64,000 bases of DNA from Drechslerella dactyloides (Eukaryota; Ascomycota; Orbiliomycetes; Orbiliales; Orbiliaceae), in contig JAGTWJ010000019.1 in the NCBI GenBank assembly GCA_020064725.1, positions 868,001 to 932,000 on the forward strand, written 5' to 3'. Shown here piece by piece: positions 43,880 through 55,354 of the stretch. The notes under the pieces are model-generated. The model was not told where the DNA came from, did no database searches, and saw only the letters and a program-made list of their open reading frames with translations. Positions within the stretch are counted from its first letter, which is position 1. Each line of letters begins with the position of its first letter. The position numbers and the translations under genes were made by a program.

Positions 43880-45193
43880 TCATAATTCAATTACTTCCGG
43901 CCTGTCGATTCCATTGACCTCGGCTGTCGTTCTTGTGTCCTGCGATGTTGCACTATCACCTGCAGTTGCGCTTGTACCGGCCGCTGCACTGGCTCTCTTG
44001 GGTGGTGCGGTCTTCTTCGCACTGACAGCTAATGCCGCGAACCCATAGTCGTGCTTCTTGCTCCACAGGTCGCGCTCAAACTCTTTATCCTGCACCACAC
44101 TGCGCTCCTGGTTCTGCTTGTGACGCTCGGCTTTCTCCAGTTCACGTACGAGTTCCCGGTCCGTCATGGGCGTCGGCGAGTCTAGATTTGCGTTGTATAG
44201 GTTGATCCAGTCTTGCAGCCGCTGCCAGAGAGCTTGTTTGGATTCCCGGCCTTTAGCGTCGTAGCGGATGCCGTACTGGGAGAGCTTTTTGCGAATGTCG
44301 GATTCTTTGGTCAGGCTGAAGTTGCCCTTGGGTATGCGTTTGCTGATCTTCTGGGCCTCTGTGTAAGGAGGTAGCCGGGGGGCGGAGATGGAAGCGGAGG
44401 CGGTGTTTCTGAAGGTTACCGGCGGCCGTTTCTGAGGGGACGGAGTCGCCCCTTTTCCACCGGTGTCGAAGCAGCGGTTCGCATGGTCGTTGATGGCAGC
44501 GGCGTCGAATCGCTTGTGGCAGAAGGGGCATTCGGCGCTGTCGTCATCGGAGTCGGGGTCCGATGCGTCCTTAGGAGGTTCGAAGCTTGCGTCGTTGAGC
44601 TCGTCGTCGCCGTCAAGCGGGTAGCCTTTGCTCTGCCGTGCGATGAGAATGCTGGTGAGCTGCGAGGAGGCTCGCGTGCTCCTTCGTAGTCCCTCAGGTT
44701 CGGTATCTTGACTGCTCGTGCCTTCGCGTTTCCGCCGCTTGCCCCGCCGGCGGTCCAAGGGGTCTGTGTTCTCTGAGTCGATGTCGATGTCCAAACTTCC
44801 GCGCTTCTCGACTTTCCGTGCGTCGGGATCCCGTGTAGAGGGGGTGGCATCCCGTGCGTCCGTGATCTCCATGTCCTCCTCGGGCTCCTCCTTCGGTATC
44901 AGCTTCTGCAGCATGTCGTCTCGTATTGCGACGAACGAGATGAGAAGCTCCTCGATCAGCGTGTTTTTGCGCAGCTTGCTCTCCTCGTCGGATCCCCGGC
45001 ATGTCGGGCATTTTTGCACAGAGGATAGGTGTCTCCGGATGCATAGCGAGCAGAAGGTATGGCCGCAGGACGTTATCATTGGAGCATTAAAATACTCCTT
45101 ACAGACGCTACAGCGGAGGGAGGTCTCGAGAGCTTGCAAGGCCGGTATCGAGGTCTTCAGCCAGTCGGTGGGGTCCGGGATGTCGATGTCCAT
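43880..45193 (-). CDS. rad18: Postreplication-repair E3 ubiquitin ligase Rad18
   Basis: Rad18 with Rad6 mono-ubiquitinates PCNA at stalled forks, switching to translesion synthesis. Single exon, 437 aa. The RING finger is at about residues 28-66 (CSVCKEYFNAPMITSCGHTF, then CSLCIRRHL and CPTC). The UBZ4-type zinc finger is CPFCHKRFDAAAINDHANRC at about 222-241. The SAP domain is around LSQYGIRYDAKGRESKQALW. All zinc ligands are present. The order RING-UBZ-SAP is diagnostic. A C-terminal coil (EKAERHKQNQERSVVQDKEF) agrees with the Rad6-binding region. The A. nidulans homologue is uvsH. Confidence 0.95.
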   Translation of the reverse strand: MDIDIPDPTDWLKTSIPALQALETSLRCSVCKEYFNAPMITSCGHTFCSLCIRRHLSSVQKCPTCRGSDEESKLRKNTLIEELLISFVAIRDDMLQKLIPKEEPEEDMEITDARDATPSTRDPDARKVEKRGSLDIDIDSENTDPLDRRRGKRRKREGTSSQDTEPEGLRRSTRASSQLTSILIARQSKGYPLDGDDELNDASFEPPKDASDPDSDDDSAECPFCHKRFDAAAINDHANRCFDTGGKGATPSPQKRPPVTFRNTASASISAPRLPPYTEAQKISKRIPKGNFSLTKESDIRKKLSQYGIRYDAKGRESKQALWQRLQDWINLYNANLDSPTPMTDRELVRELEKAERHKQNQERSVVQDKEFERDLWSKKHDYGFAALAVSAKKTAPPKRASAAAGTSATAGDSATSQDTRTTAEVNGIDRPEVIEL

Positions 45194-45403
45194 AGCGAAG
45201 AGTTATATACAAGCCTCTGTGGTACGCAGCGTAGAAGCCGTCAGCCGGGGATCGAGAGAGTCGCGAGCGAGAGCGATTGATTAAGTAAGGAACTATCGTG
45301 AGTCGTCGACCGCTGGCTGGTGACTAAAGTGAGGTTGAGGCGGTCAGGCGAGAACGCGTTGTCCCGAAAAGTCTGGTCGCGTAAAGTGCCACTTTGCCCG
45401 CGC
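45194..45403. promoter_or_regulatory. Head-to-head promoter of RAD18 and POP7
   Basis: Only 210 bp separate the two start codons, so the promoters must overlap. An ACGCGT hexamer (45354-45359), the core of an MCB element bound by the MBF factor in yeasts, lies inside. No TATA box is apparent. With a site expected about every 4 kb by chance, the motif alone is weak evidence for cell-cycle control. Confidence 0.65.
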
Positions 45404-46167
45404 ATGAGTCGAACGACAAACATCATGCCCACCGCCCAGCAACGATCGCACAAGCGGTCGACGGAGCTGCCGAAGAGTACGCAAGACGCATCCATCACCA
45501 TCTATATCGTTCCGTTGAGCTGATCCGCATATATCTTCTCGCAGATGCCAGGCTGAGGAAGCGCCGCCTGTCGCGGCCCCTGCCGCCACCCCGCCTCTCC
45601 GCCGACCCTAAGATCGTCTACGTCTCGTCCAAGTCTCCGTTCGTGTCCACCGTCAAGCGAGTCCGCAAGGCCCTCGAGGTGTTCCAAAACCAGTCGAAAA
45701 TCGCAATCGCCGGCGGTCGCCAGCGACGGGCTTTTCAACGGAAGCATCAGCCGGAAAGGGCACCGGCATCCGGAGATCTGCTGCGAGACGATAAGAACAA
45801 ATACGTCACGATCAAGGCTACAGGGCGCGCGATAGAGAAGGCACTCGCGCTGGGACTGTACTTTCAGGGACAGAAGGACACAGCTGTCGAGATCAGGACA
45901 GGGACGGTAGAATGCACGGATGACGTCGTCGTCGATGATACGGCTGTCACATTCGAGGACCTGATGAAGGCGAAGCATGAAATGGAGGAGAGACAGTCTG
46001 ATGGCCGGGACGGCGATGGCGAGAGAGAAGAAGACGACGCGATGGATGTAGATGATGAGCTGCCGGAAGAGACGGACGAGTTTGAGGAGATTGACGATGT
46101 GTTCCCGTCGCGGATGAGGAATACCAGCGTCATCGAGATAATTGTGCGACATAAGGCCCCTCAATAA
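45404..46167 (+). CDS. pop7: RNase P/RNase MRP subunit Pop7 (Rpp20)
   Basis: Alba-fold protein that, with Pop6, binds the RNA of nuclear RNase P and RNase MRP, acting in tRNA 5' and rRNA processing. Exons 45404-45476 and 45545-46167 give 231 aa. Splicing restores ELPKNARLRKRRLSRPLPPP, a typical Pop7 leader; the unspliced frame lacks a start. The Alba core reads KIVYVSSKSPFVSTVKRVRK, and NKYVTIKATGRAIEKALALG then continues into LYFQGQKDTAVEIRTGTVEC. The last 75 residues are acidic and low complexity, longer than in yeast. A second ATG at 45425 (MPTAQQ) is possible as the start. Confidence 0.88.
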
Positions 46168-46977
46168 TATTTGCAGAACGAGGCTCCCGAATATAGGCAA
46201 AACAGCTCGTTAGGCGAGGCGCCATGTACGCAAACCGTCCGCAGCCGTGATGCACGTTGCCGAGACTCCGAGTCTGGTTCTTCAGCAGATAGCTCGATAT
46301 GCAAAATGACCCTTCGTCAGAGATCAAAAACTTGTATATCATCGAGAGTGCTTTGTTCATTCCACAGCTCGAAGCGTTCATTGGTTCGATGCAAGTCGAA
46401 CCGCGAGTTGAACATGCCTGCAGCTTCGCAGCTTTGTTGCATATTTCGTGTTGGTAGTTTCCTACATCATTGCTGTGACGTACATATATTCAAGAGCGTG
46501 GATTCATGAGTAGAATGATTACGGATAAGAAAGGGCTTCCAGTAAGGGCTTGAGCAAGCAGATGGGGAGGTGAGGTCTTTATCATGCCCCAAAGAAAATG
46601 TTCGGATACTCATGCACAGAGAAAGATTGCCTACCCCAAACGGTCGAATTGCGATACCCAGCTGTATGTTGCCGACATGCGCTTGCTCACTTGTCATGCA
46701 CGTAGACGGATCTCAGGCTTTAGTGTCGGCCTCCTGCATTATTGGCACTACAGATTGCTGATATCATCATCGTTGCAGTTGACACCGCTGAGCTCTTGCG
46801 TTCAAAGCGCGTTAGTAAAAACTAAACTCTATCGCTGTTGCTTCGTCCATCTTTGTTCCCGCCTCAGATAATCATACCATCCTCCTCCATCTTCACACGA
46901 CCTCTCCATCCTCCTCCAACCCCCCTCCGTTCACGTACCATAGTGCTATACTACTGTTAATTCGCCAAGAGTACACG
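46168..46977. other. Intergenic upstream of the HNH gene
   Basis: 0.8 kb between two plus-strand genes. Domain-free short frames only. A pyrimidine-rich stretch (about 46.86-46.95 kb) directly before the next ATG looks like a promoter/leader. Confidence 0.5.
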
Positions 46978-48389
46978 ATGGAGTGGGAAGACGTGCTCAC
47001 GCCGTTCAGAACAGAACGGGAAAGCCACCCTATAAAGTTCTCAAGACTCATTGACTACCTTGACGGGCTGCCATACATCTTACCCCGCGATCGACTCATG
47101 ATCCATGCGTTTCTCAAGTATACCACCAACGAATTCTTTTACGACCGATTTCGGCTCCTTTCGACCGCCCAACTAAACGACCTGGCGATGATTTCAGGCA
47201 TCGGCCTGAAGAATTTGAGGAACTGGGGCGGCCGACCCAGTTCCGCACTCTCATCACCAATGGCTTCAGCGACCGGCAGCCCGACCGGGTCTCCAGCTTC
47301 GAGCCCCCGCAAAGGAAAAGCCGCCATGTCTCCATCACTGCTAACTAGCGTTCTCGCTGAGACGGCTGGACAGTCGTCATCAGAACCCGAGCTTCAGAAA
47401 CCAACACTAGGTATTGACTCCATGGAAACAGAATTTTGACAGAAAAGGTTCAAAACCTCTAACAGTACACTCCATCTTTAGGTCAAGATCTCCTGAAAAT
47501 ATTTGGAGTTGCAGAAATAGATCCAAAGCTCCCGACAACTGGGTTAGCGAGATCTCCGGCATTCAGCGATGCATGTAGGCAGCGATCAGAAATTCGCTGT
47601 GCAGTAACAGGCCAAGATCTTATCGGGGGCCAGGCCGCCCACATCTTCCCCCACTCGGCACTCGACTTTTCGAAGTACCGCAATAAAATCACCTGGACCT
47701 TTTTGGCTCTGTTCCTCGGCGAGCAGAAGAGAGATATCTTAGCCAAGGAACTCCACTCAGAATCTAACGGCATCCATACCTGCGCCAACGGGTTAGCTCT
47801 CGCACCAGAGGTCCATATCCCATACGATCAGGGATATTTCTCCCTCGTCCCATTCCGACGTCTAGCAGAAACCCCATACTTCCTAGACGTCCAAATACAC
47901 GCCTTTTCGACCAAGGAGAGCATCGGGAACGTGAAAATAGAGCATCAAGCCGACCTTGACAAGCAGTACACCTTGGACGATGGGAAGCCAAAGATGAATG
48001 ATGTCAGCGGAGCATTTCTACGTGCAGAACATGGTTTCAAACTTCGACTGGGCACAGCCGATCCAGAGCTTTATCCACTTCCTTCTTCTACGGTACTCTT
48101 TTGGCACCATCATTTGTGGCGGGTTCTTATAGCAGCCGGACTGGGCGCTCTTAGAGAAGCCGAAGCCCTTGCGGCCAAGATTGACCAGCCCGCGATCAAA
48201 AAACGCAAACTCGGTGCACAATCCGGGCCACATCCCCCGTCGCCACTGTCTAAGAACATCTCAGGAGATGCCGCATATGACGGCGACTGGAATGAGAGTC
48301 TTGATCTCGATACTGATACCGGGGTAGGGCCACTTACGGTGTGGGTAGCGGACGAAGATGTTCCGTTTGCCCCACTCGAGGAGCTCTGA
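46978..48389 (+). CDS. Fungal HNH endonuclease-domain protein
   Basis: Exons 46978-47410 and 47482-48389 give 446 aa. The N-terminal 95 residues are helical (FSRLIDYLDGLPYILPRDRL), then a Ser/Pro-rich linker follows. After splicing, a conserved HNH-type module appears. It begins CAVTGQDLIGGQAAHIFPHS (about residues 190-210) and continues with SNGIHTCANGLALAPEVHIP and DQGYFSLVPF. This resembles the HNH domain (PF13391-type) found in many uncharacterised fungal proteins. The H..FPHS and NG.....H..YD elements that would hold the metal are present, so it could be a nuclease. The biological role of the fungal group is unknown to me. A KKRKLG basic motif near the C-terminus might act in nuclear import. 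Confidence 0.78.
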
Positions 48390-50705
48390 AAGATTTCGTC
48401 CGGCAATCGAAAAGTAGCGGCTCAATATAGAGCTCGAGGTCCGTTACCGGAGGATATCAGGCGTCGGAATTGGGGATTTATCTAACATCGGCGTATAGGG
48501 GATGAGTGAATTCGGGGGGGGAAGTCGGAATAATAAAGTGATACAGTAACTAGAAAAGAGAATAGAGAACGGAAAAGGGTAGGAAAGGAGTTATCTCTAG
48601 AGATAGATGGTGGCGCATATACAATTTTCCCATGCATATCTTCGATTTCAGACAGGAGTTGAATCATGCCAACGGTCGATCGTGATTTGCGCACAGCACA
48701 GGATACATCGAAATAGAGGAAATCAATCGAGATTATGTTGCACGCATAAGTTCATCGCTAAGGGTCTGCAGGTTTTAAGGCTGACAACGATTTGAACCAC
48801 GCCTTCATAAAGAACGTTGCTAATAATTGTCACTATCGCGACAAGTGTCTGCGTATACAAACATCTTGAATCATGGTCTCAAAGCTAAGCTTCTAGCCCC
48901 TCTATCCCCCAGTCGTCAAGTGGATCTCGGCATCCCGATTCGGAAGCTGAAGGTGCCTGCACGGTGGATACATGTCATCCCTGTAAATACTACTTCCTTG
49001 TACCTCGCAGGCTTGAGGGTCCTGCATCCACCGAAATCGTAACCTCGACGAAGATCGATATCCGAGTGCCCTGTATTGCATATGTCAGTCTCGATTTTCG
49101 TTTCGTTCCGTAAATTTAATTAAAATCGCTCTGCCAAACTCGTCCTTCGTTATCGCGGTGTATTAATCACATGGATTCCGGACCGCATTCATCCCGATTT
49201 CAGCCTTGTGATAAAGCACCAGCATCGAACGGAAGATGGTGCCGCGCTGTAAGCATGCTGTCATGCCAGTATCAAACGAGCCGAATTTGGTCAAAACCAT
49301 GCAGCGCAGCTACCGCAGCCTTATCTAACTCCGTTCCCCGCAAGTCCCTCGACTCCGCAGCGCTGCCCTTAGTCCATAATGACAAAACCTCGACTCCAAC
49401 CGCCAGTAGCATTAGCTCGGCAACCCCAGAGCAGTCAGTCCCCAGGTTACCCTGCAGCGCGCGTCGTCCTGGACACGACGCTGCAGGACAAACCGGTTGA
49501 ACGTCCTCGTTAGCCGAGGATGGCAGCTAGTTTGGGCGGTGTCGTGTGAGAGAAAAAACGCTTCCGCTCTTGATCTTTCTTGGCCGATGGTCAAACTCGA
49601 CAGCCGGTCGACGAAACTTTCCCAACAGAATTTCCGATTAGTTTGCCTTGCAGACGTGTGCGGTGGTCGCCTGCATTCCCAGATTCCAGAGCAGGTTTAA
49701 GTGCAACCCGGGCTGCGCGATATGATTGGCCGTCGACCACCAGCACACTATCGTGAGACATATCGCACGACACGATACCTAAAGTACCGCAGCTGGCTAG
49801 CTAACGACGAGATTACGAAACATGACACACGAGGCGTGGATCCCGTTAGCGAGGTGGTAATCTAGATATAGGATCAAGACTCAAGGATCCGATCCATGAT
49901 AAGTTACGATGCAAGAGAATTCGGGATCCACGCCGTGACAGCTGAAAATGGGTCATGTTCGCGTGCCCGACGCAGATAGATAAGCATTGAAGCTTTCGGG
50001 TGTTCGCAGCACACCCTCGGAAAATATCGAAACGGACGGCAGCCCAGCCCAGCGAAGAACTCACAGGTACCGGTGGAGCCCTAACTAGTGGCGTGTAACT
50101 AGACTAGTTCCCTGTTCTCACATACCGACTGACATGGTCTTGCATGCATGCATGAGCTCGAGCCGTTCCATTCTCTTTTCGTCGACCCTCTATCTCTGGT
50201 ATTTAAACTGACGGTTTCCCGTTATCTCCTGCTCTTGTGCTTGCGTGCTTTTATAGCTGCTGCTGCCACTCGACTGTCACTACCCCGGGATTGCTACTAC
50301 GAGCGTGGTCCTTTTTTTGCTACATTTAAGCTTTGAGATACGATAATATCCCGCGAAGCGACTGTTTTCGAGAATTTGCAGTTTCCTGTTCGGAGCCCTG
50401 GTTCGGAGACTTTGCTATCGGTAGCGATCGATCGAGAGCTGGACGTCGTATTTCACGTTTACATCATAACGTATATAACGCCCCCGATCGACTTCGGAGC
50501 TTTAATTAATCCGTCACTCGCATTCGAAGCGAGCGGTAGTCGTTAATATTAATTCAACCCAGCGTCGTACAAGAATTTCAACTCGAATACCGGACATCGA
50601 TCTCGATATCCTCCCAACGGACTGGTCGGCAGACAAACGATTGAATTCGCCTCGCTAAATTATCATTTCATCCTCACGTGGAACCGAGCACGAGTCAAAC
50701 GTACG
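48390..50705. other. 2.3 kb intergenic between HNH gene and microprotein gene
   Basis: Both neighbours are on the plus strand. The region holds frames up to 109 codons with no domain and no convincing splice extension. The right end has AT-rich promoter-like sequence. No tRNA or repeat was recognised. Confidence 0.45.
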
Positions 50706-51067
50706 ATGGCTCTGACACTCTTCACGTACGATATATCTTTGAATCCTTTTCATGCTGTTCGGGTATTCCGTTCGACGTGCACAAATTATAGCTTGAAATA
50801 TATATACTAACGTAATATCGCGCACAGTCGTAGAGCCGCCCTCCCGATCCTTACTATTGTCGGCGCATCCGGCGTATACCTCGCCTTCAACAGGGCCATG
50901 GTTCACAGGACGCGGAAGCCTGAGCGCTTGGCGCTGTGGGAGACCGCTCGAAGTGGTAAGCCTAGTTATCCATCGATCGTCACACTTTAACCTCCCGTCC
51001 TGAGGTCATGATCATTCGAACAAAGCTGATTCGTCATTTTCGAATTTTCACAGGTGGCGGCTTCTAA
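50706..51067 (+). CDS. 53-aa single-pass membrane microprotein, three exons
   Basis: A small gene below the usual length cutoff. Exons 50706-50725, 50828-50955 and 51054-51067 join in frame (54 codons with stop). Intron 1 has a perfect TACTAAC branch site before GCGCACAG, and intron 2 has a GTAAGC donor. The protein reads MALTLFTRRAALPILTIVGA, a membrane span (about residues 10-27), then NRAMVHRTRKPERLALWETA and ends RSGGGF. The short basic N-terminus, one span and charged tail resemble small mitochondrial inner-membrane proteins, including accessory subunits of respiratory complexes or assembly factors. No family is assigned. Splice signals and phase support a real gene. Confidence 0.7.
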
Positions 51068-51690
51068 GTTCCTCTCACGTATACACTCGTGGTCGATGCC
51101 AGAGCTTGTAGGCTCGACATTACTGTACATTCCAGAACGAAAACAACAAAAGAAACAATACAGCAAAAGGAAGACAAAAGAACAGAAAAGTGAAAGAAAC
51201 GGATTTACACGGCTTGAAATACCGGACGATACTGTTGCACGGCGTGACACAGACGATACTCTTCGCGATACCGCGGGCACGGATGGATGGATGGATGGAT
51301 GGGGAATTTGCGAGACCACACGAATTGAAAAGCAGCGCTTTTGTTTTTACTTTACCATGAATTTGTAGCACCGATTCGATGTCATGGCGTTCAGTTTGCA
51401 GATGGCCTGGATGGATTGTTTAAGGGGTTTGGCATTTCCACGATTTGCTGCATGTATTTTATGACGACTAGTAGCTTGATATCTATGACATATCGCTGCC
51501 AATTTCAGAACCTCTCGTATGAACCTGCCATCTCCCGCTCCACTCGCGGGCTCACAGTTAGCGTGGAGTTTACCAGGTGAAAGCACGCACGCTCTAAAGA
51601 TGCAATCGTGCGCGGCTGTACGTATACGAACTAATATCGAAACCGCTATCCATATGATGAAAAATATACACGCTAGTAATAGTGTCGATA
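51068..51690. other. Convergent 3' region of the microprotein gene and MCM6
   Basis: 623 bases between facing stop codons. It contains a GGAT tetranucleotide array (51281-51303) and short overlapping frames on both strands without domains. Confidence 0.5.
51281..51303. repeat. GGAT tetranucleotide microsatellite
   Basis: Five tandem copies of GGAT/ATGG in the convergent 3' region next to MCM6. Confidence 0.88.
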
Positions 51691-54600
51691 TCAGTCCGCC
51701 GCTGTCGCCACGTTCGGGTGCAAAACGTATACGACCCTCTCTTCGCCGCTTTGCGTCGTCGTCGCAGCAGCCGACGACGACCCCTCCCCGCCGTCCTCTT
51801 GAACTATCGCCGCCCCATTGGCATCCGTCTCCGGTAACAGCCCCTTCTGCCCGACCTTCATCAGAATGCTCTCCTTCACCAGCCGCTTCAGCACCTTCCG
51901 GACGATGCTGCGCTCGTCGTTGAGCGCCTGCTCGTCGGGGATCTCCTCCTCGTGGCTTTCCAGATACCACATTATCAGCTCCTCGTGCTCGACGCCGTCG
52001 CCGCCGGTTTCCTCCTCGCGTTCGCGCAGTTTCTGGACGACGGCGTTGAGGATCTTCGCGTACTTGTCGTATGTGATGACGGTTCTCGGCCGTCGCGGCG
52101 CGTCTTCCATCGCTGCGTCTTCCGCTGAGCCAGTCGCAGCGGGTGTCGCTGCAGCTGCGGCGGAACCCTCACCACCAGCCTGCTCGTCGGGTGCGGCGGT
52201 CGCCTGTCGTTCTTGCACCGGCTTGTCGTCTTCGTCGTCGTCGACGTCGACGTCGTCGTGCTCGACGTGGATGATACTCTGTCGCAGCAGATTGTACGCT
52301 TCCTTGACGAATGACTCGCTGATCTCCTCGACGCAGTTCGCCTTGGCTATCGCCTCGCTGAGACGGATCATGCTCTCCAGCTGCCGCACGGTGATCCGGT
52401 AGGAGTTCCGGCCGATGCCGCCCTGCGCGTCGTCCGCGCGAAGCTCCTTGTATCGCTTCACCAGCTCCTCCTCGGCTTCCTTGGTGAACGTGGGCTTGAA
52501 CGTCCGCGCGTACCGGATGTACCGCTGCAGCTGCTCCGTCGTGAACTCGGGCGTGATGTGCTCGTCACGCAGACGATGCAGTCGCACGATGTGTCGGGCG
52601 AGGTTGGTGTCGACCTGCTCGTTGCACTCGTCGAGGACGACGAAGAAGAGATCGAAACGAGACATGATGGGCGCGCTCATGCTGATGTTCCCGCGGAGGG
52701 ACTTTTTGCGGTCGTATCGGCCGCCGTTAGGGTTCGCGGCGGCGAGGATGGAGGTGCGGGCGTTGAGGGTGGCTTGGATGCCGGCTTTGGCGATCGAGAT
52801 GGTCTGCTGTTCCATGGCTTCGTGGATGGCGACTTGGTCTGAGATGTCCATTTTGTCAAACTCATCGATCGCGCAGATGCCGTTGTCCGCGAGCATGAGC
52901 GCGCCGGCTTCGATGGTGAATTCGCCGGTTTCTTCGTCCTTGACGACGGCAGCGGTCAGACCGGCTGCTGAGGAAGCCTTGCCGGACGTGTAGACGGCGC
53001 GTGGTAGAAAGGAGCATATGTATCTGATATCGGGTATACATTAGTAAATGGAGAAGGGTGAGTCTATTAGTGTGGGGTGGTACTTGAGGAACTGGCTTTT
53101 GCTGGTACTCGGGTCGCCGACGATGCAGATATTGATGTCGCCTCTCAGCTGTGTTCCGTCAGCGGTATACTTGTGCACCCCGCCCATCAGCTGCAGCAGC
53201 AGCCCCTTCTTTACTATTTCGTGGCCATAGACAGTCGGGGCAATACTGTTCACCAACCGTGAATATATGTGGTCGCTGTGCACCATTCTTCTCAGATCGT
53301 CAACTTCACCGGGAGATAGCGATTCAAGGAAAGCCTTCTGGTCTTCTTCCGGGTCATCGGTGGGGTTTTCGATGGTTATAGCAGTAGCACCGGCGACGGT
53401 ACTATCCGCAGTGCTAACCATGCAGGCTAAGAATGCAAGCCTGTACGTCAAGTCCCTCACACCGAGAGACTTCAAACCCGTGACACCAGCCTGCTCGGCT
53501 CCTCGAGCTGAATTCTTGTTGTCCCGAAGAACTTCAGCTTTTGCGCCGGGTAACCCGAGCTGTGAGACATCAGGGACAACGATGAGTGTGCCTGTAAATA
53601 CGCACTTTTCTCCCGCCTTTGCTCGTTCGACAATTTCACCACGCAGGATGACATCGAGAGTTCTCGGCATCGATCCCGTGGGTATCTCCGCGCTGTTCTC
53701 CTGTATTCTGACCTTCTGCCAGTCCACAAAGACGGACTGCCGGATGTCCAGACGCCAGCCGCTGCGGTTTCCGCAAGTCAGGTTAGGACACTGCGTGGGT
53801 TCTGTATATTTGAACACCTGCTCGATATTCGGTACAACCGTCCTGCAGTTCTCGCAGGTGAACGTGGCTACGGATAACTCGGGCCGGACTTCAGACGTCC
53901 GTGTCACAGTCCCCGATATCGAGAGCAGACTCCCGACATCCACGGTCCGCAGGGTACGAATGCGGCTGACGAGCGGTAGATTGTAGAATGCCAACGCGAA
54001 GACTTTGTCGGTCTTCAGGGCCGTGGTGTTTGCCTTTGCGATGCCTTGGCTGGCGTTGACCTGTTGGTGCTTTTCGTAGTACTCGGGGACGTATTTGCGG
54101 ATGATTCGATGCAGGGCATTGGTAAGATAGGGTAGCCAACGGTAGTATTGGCCGACGATGGCGTCTGCAAGCACGGTATTGTGCCGTTGGAGGTGGTTGA
54201 AGTTGACATAGAGGGTTGAGAGGTTGTAGTCTTTCAGACCGTGGATCTGGCCGATGTAGTATTTGTCGGTTGACGCGGTTGATACCGGTGGCTGCGAGCC
54301 GTGGAAATCTTCAGTATCGACGTATCTACGTTAAGTTAGCCGCGGTCAGAATCTCGATGCCCAAGCTTTTGATCAGACCAACGGCATACTGACTCTTCAA
54401 GGAACCGCTCAAAGTACGACTTGACACCCTCTGCGACTTTATCTTCCAGTTTAGGAATCGTAGGATCGAACGGTTTTCTGGGTCGTTGGCTGCTCGGAAG
54501 GTTCCCGCGAAGTCCGACAACCTCGTCGTCCGGGTCCATCATCATGTCATCATCCGTGTGGTTTGCCGGGGTCGATGGCGCGGGGCCCCCTCGTCGCGGC

Positions 54601-54743
54601 CTGACGGACGAGCTACGTTCGCCAAAAGGACGAGGGGTCGCGGCATTGGATTCGGACTCGAGCTGCGAGCTTAGCAGCGCGTCGGAACGGGGGTCTGGCA
54701 GCGAGTGCTCTGAGGCGAGCACCGCGTCAACGAGGGACGACAT
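51691..54743 (-). CDS. mcm6: DNA replication licensing helicase subunit Mcm6
   Basis: Subunit of the Mcm2-7 replicative helicase. Exons 54394-54743, 53084-54325 and 51691-53023 give 974 aa. MCM6 rather than another MCM is indicated by DWQKVRIQENSAEIPTGSMP and CVFTGTLIVVPDVSQLGLPG. The zinc-ribbon cysteines are in CENC and CPNLTC (about residues 275-310). Walker A is GDPSTSKSQ (about 522, just before intron 2), Walker B is CAIDEFDKMD (about 582), and the arginine finger is MSRFDLFF. The C-terminus has an acidic linker and a winged-helix domain. Junctions use GTCAGT and GTACCA donors and keep frame. The gene is intact. Confidence 0.95.
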
Positions 54744-55354
54744 GGTGGTGGCTTGAGCCAGGGATTTTGTTAGCTATCGATACGTCCAGGGCGGGGTGCA
54801 TACGTTAAGCAGGTAGCTACCTCGTGCTTACACTCCGTGAAGCTTGCAGATTATATTAGTGACGGACGTGGAATCGGCATATGCATGTACGATTTACGCG
54901 ATCCAGGTATCGAGGAGGAGATAGGGATCGAGGGAGATGGTGAGTGTGGAGCTGAGCTGTCGGAGAGGGACGCGTTGGTTGAAAATTGCAGCTTCGAAAT
55001 GTTGTTGCGCGCGGAGCTGCCGCCAAAACGACGCTCTCGTTGGCCACCGACGCCAACACACAGGCCCAGCGCCGACTAAAAGCAGCGAGGTTTCTCACAT
55101 CGGCCGATATCGATGCCTTGACGAGCAGGACTGGAAGCAACTTAGGTTGATATATGGACATTCATAATGTGAGGATGTTAGTTCAGAACCCCTGGCCCAG
55201 TATGAGGGTGAGTTTACTCCAATCAATTGGCTTCCATGTAAGAGAACAGCTCTAGCTATCGCCGAAGCCGATAGAATTAAAAGGACTGGAGCGGAAAGAA
55301 ACATTGAATGAGGTTCCGTGTATAATAATCAATGCCAGCTGCCTAGAGCCCTCA
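54744..55354. promoter_or_regulatory. MCM6 promoter region with an MCB-like ACGCGT
   Basis: 611 bases upstream of MCM6 (minus). ACGCGT occurs at 54970-54975, 227 bp from the MCM6 start, the core of the MCB element that drives G1/S expression of MCM genes in yeasts. A short minus-strand frame (54856-55161) overlaps this region but has no domain. The right end is the 3' flank of the next minus-strand gene. Confidence 0.5.

Noticed and set aside
45320..45523. Unspliced 67-codon frame containing the POP7 start
   Set aside because: It stops early. Splicing at 45476/45545 joins its first half to the POP7 domain in a coherent protein, so the frame is an artefact of ignoring the intron.
54856..55161. 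101-codon minus-strand frame upstream of MCM6
   Set aside because: Arg/Pro/Ser-rich without a domain, and it occupies the MCM6 promoter. I saw no splice extension or conservation clue.
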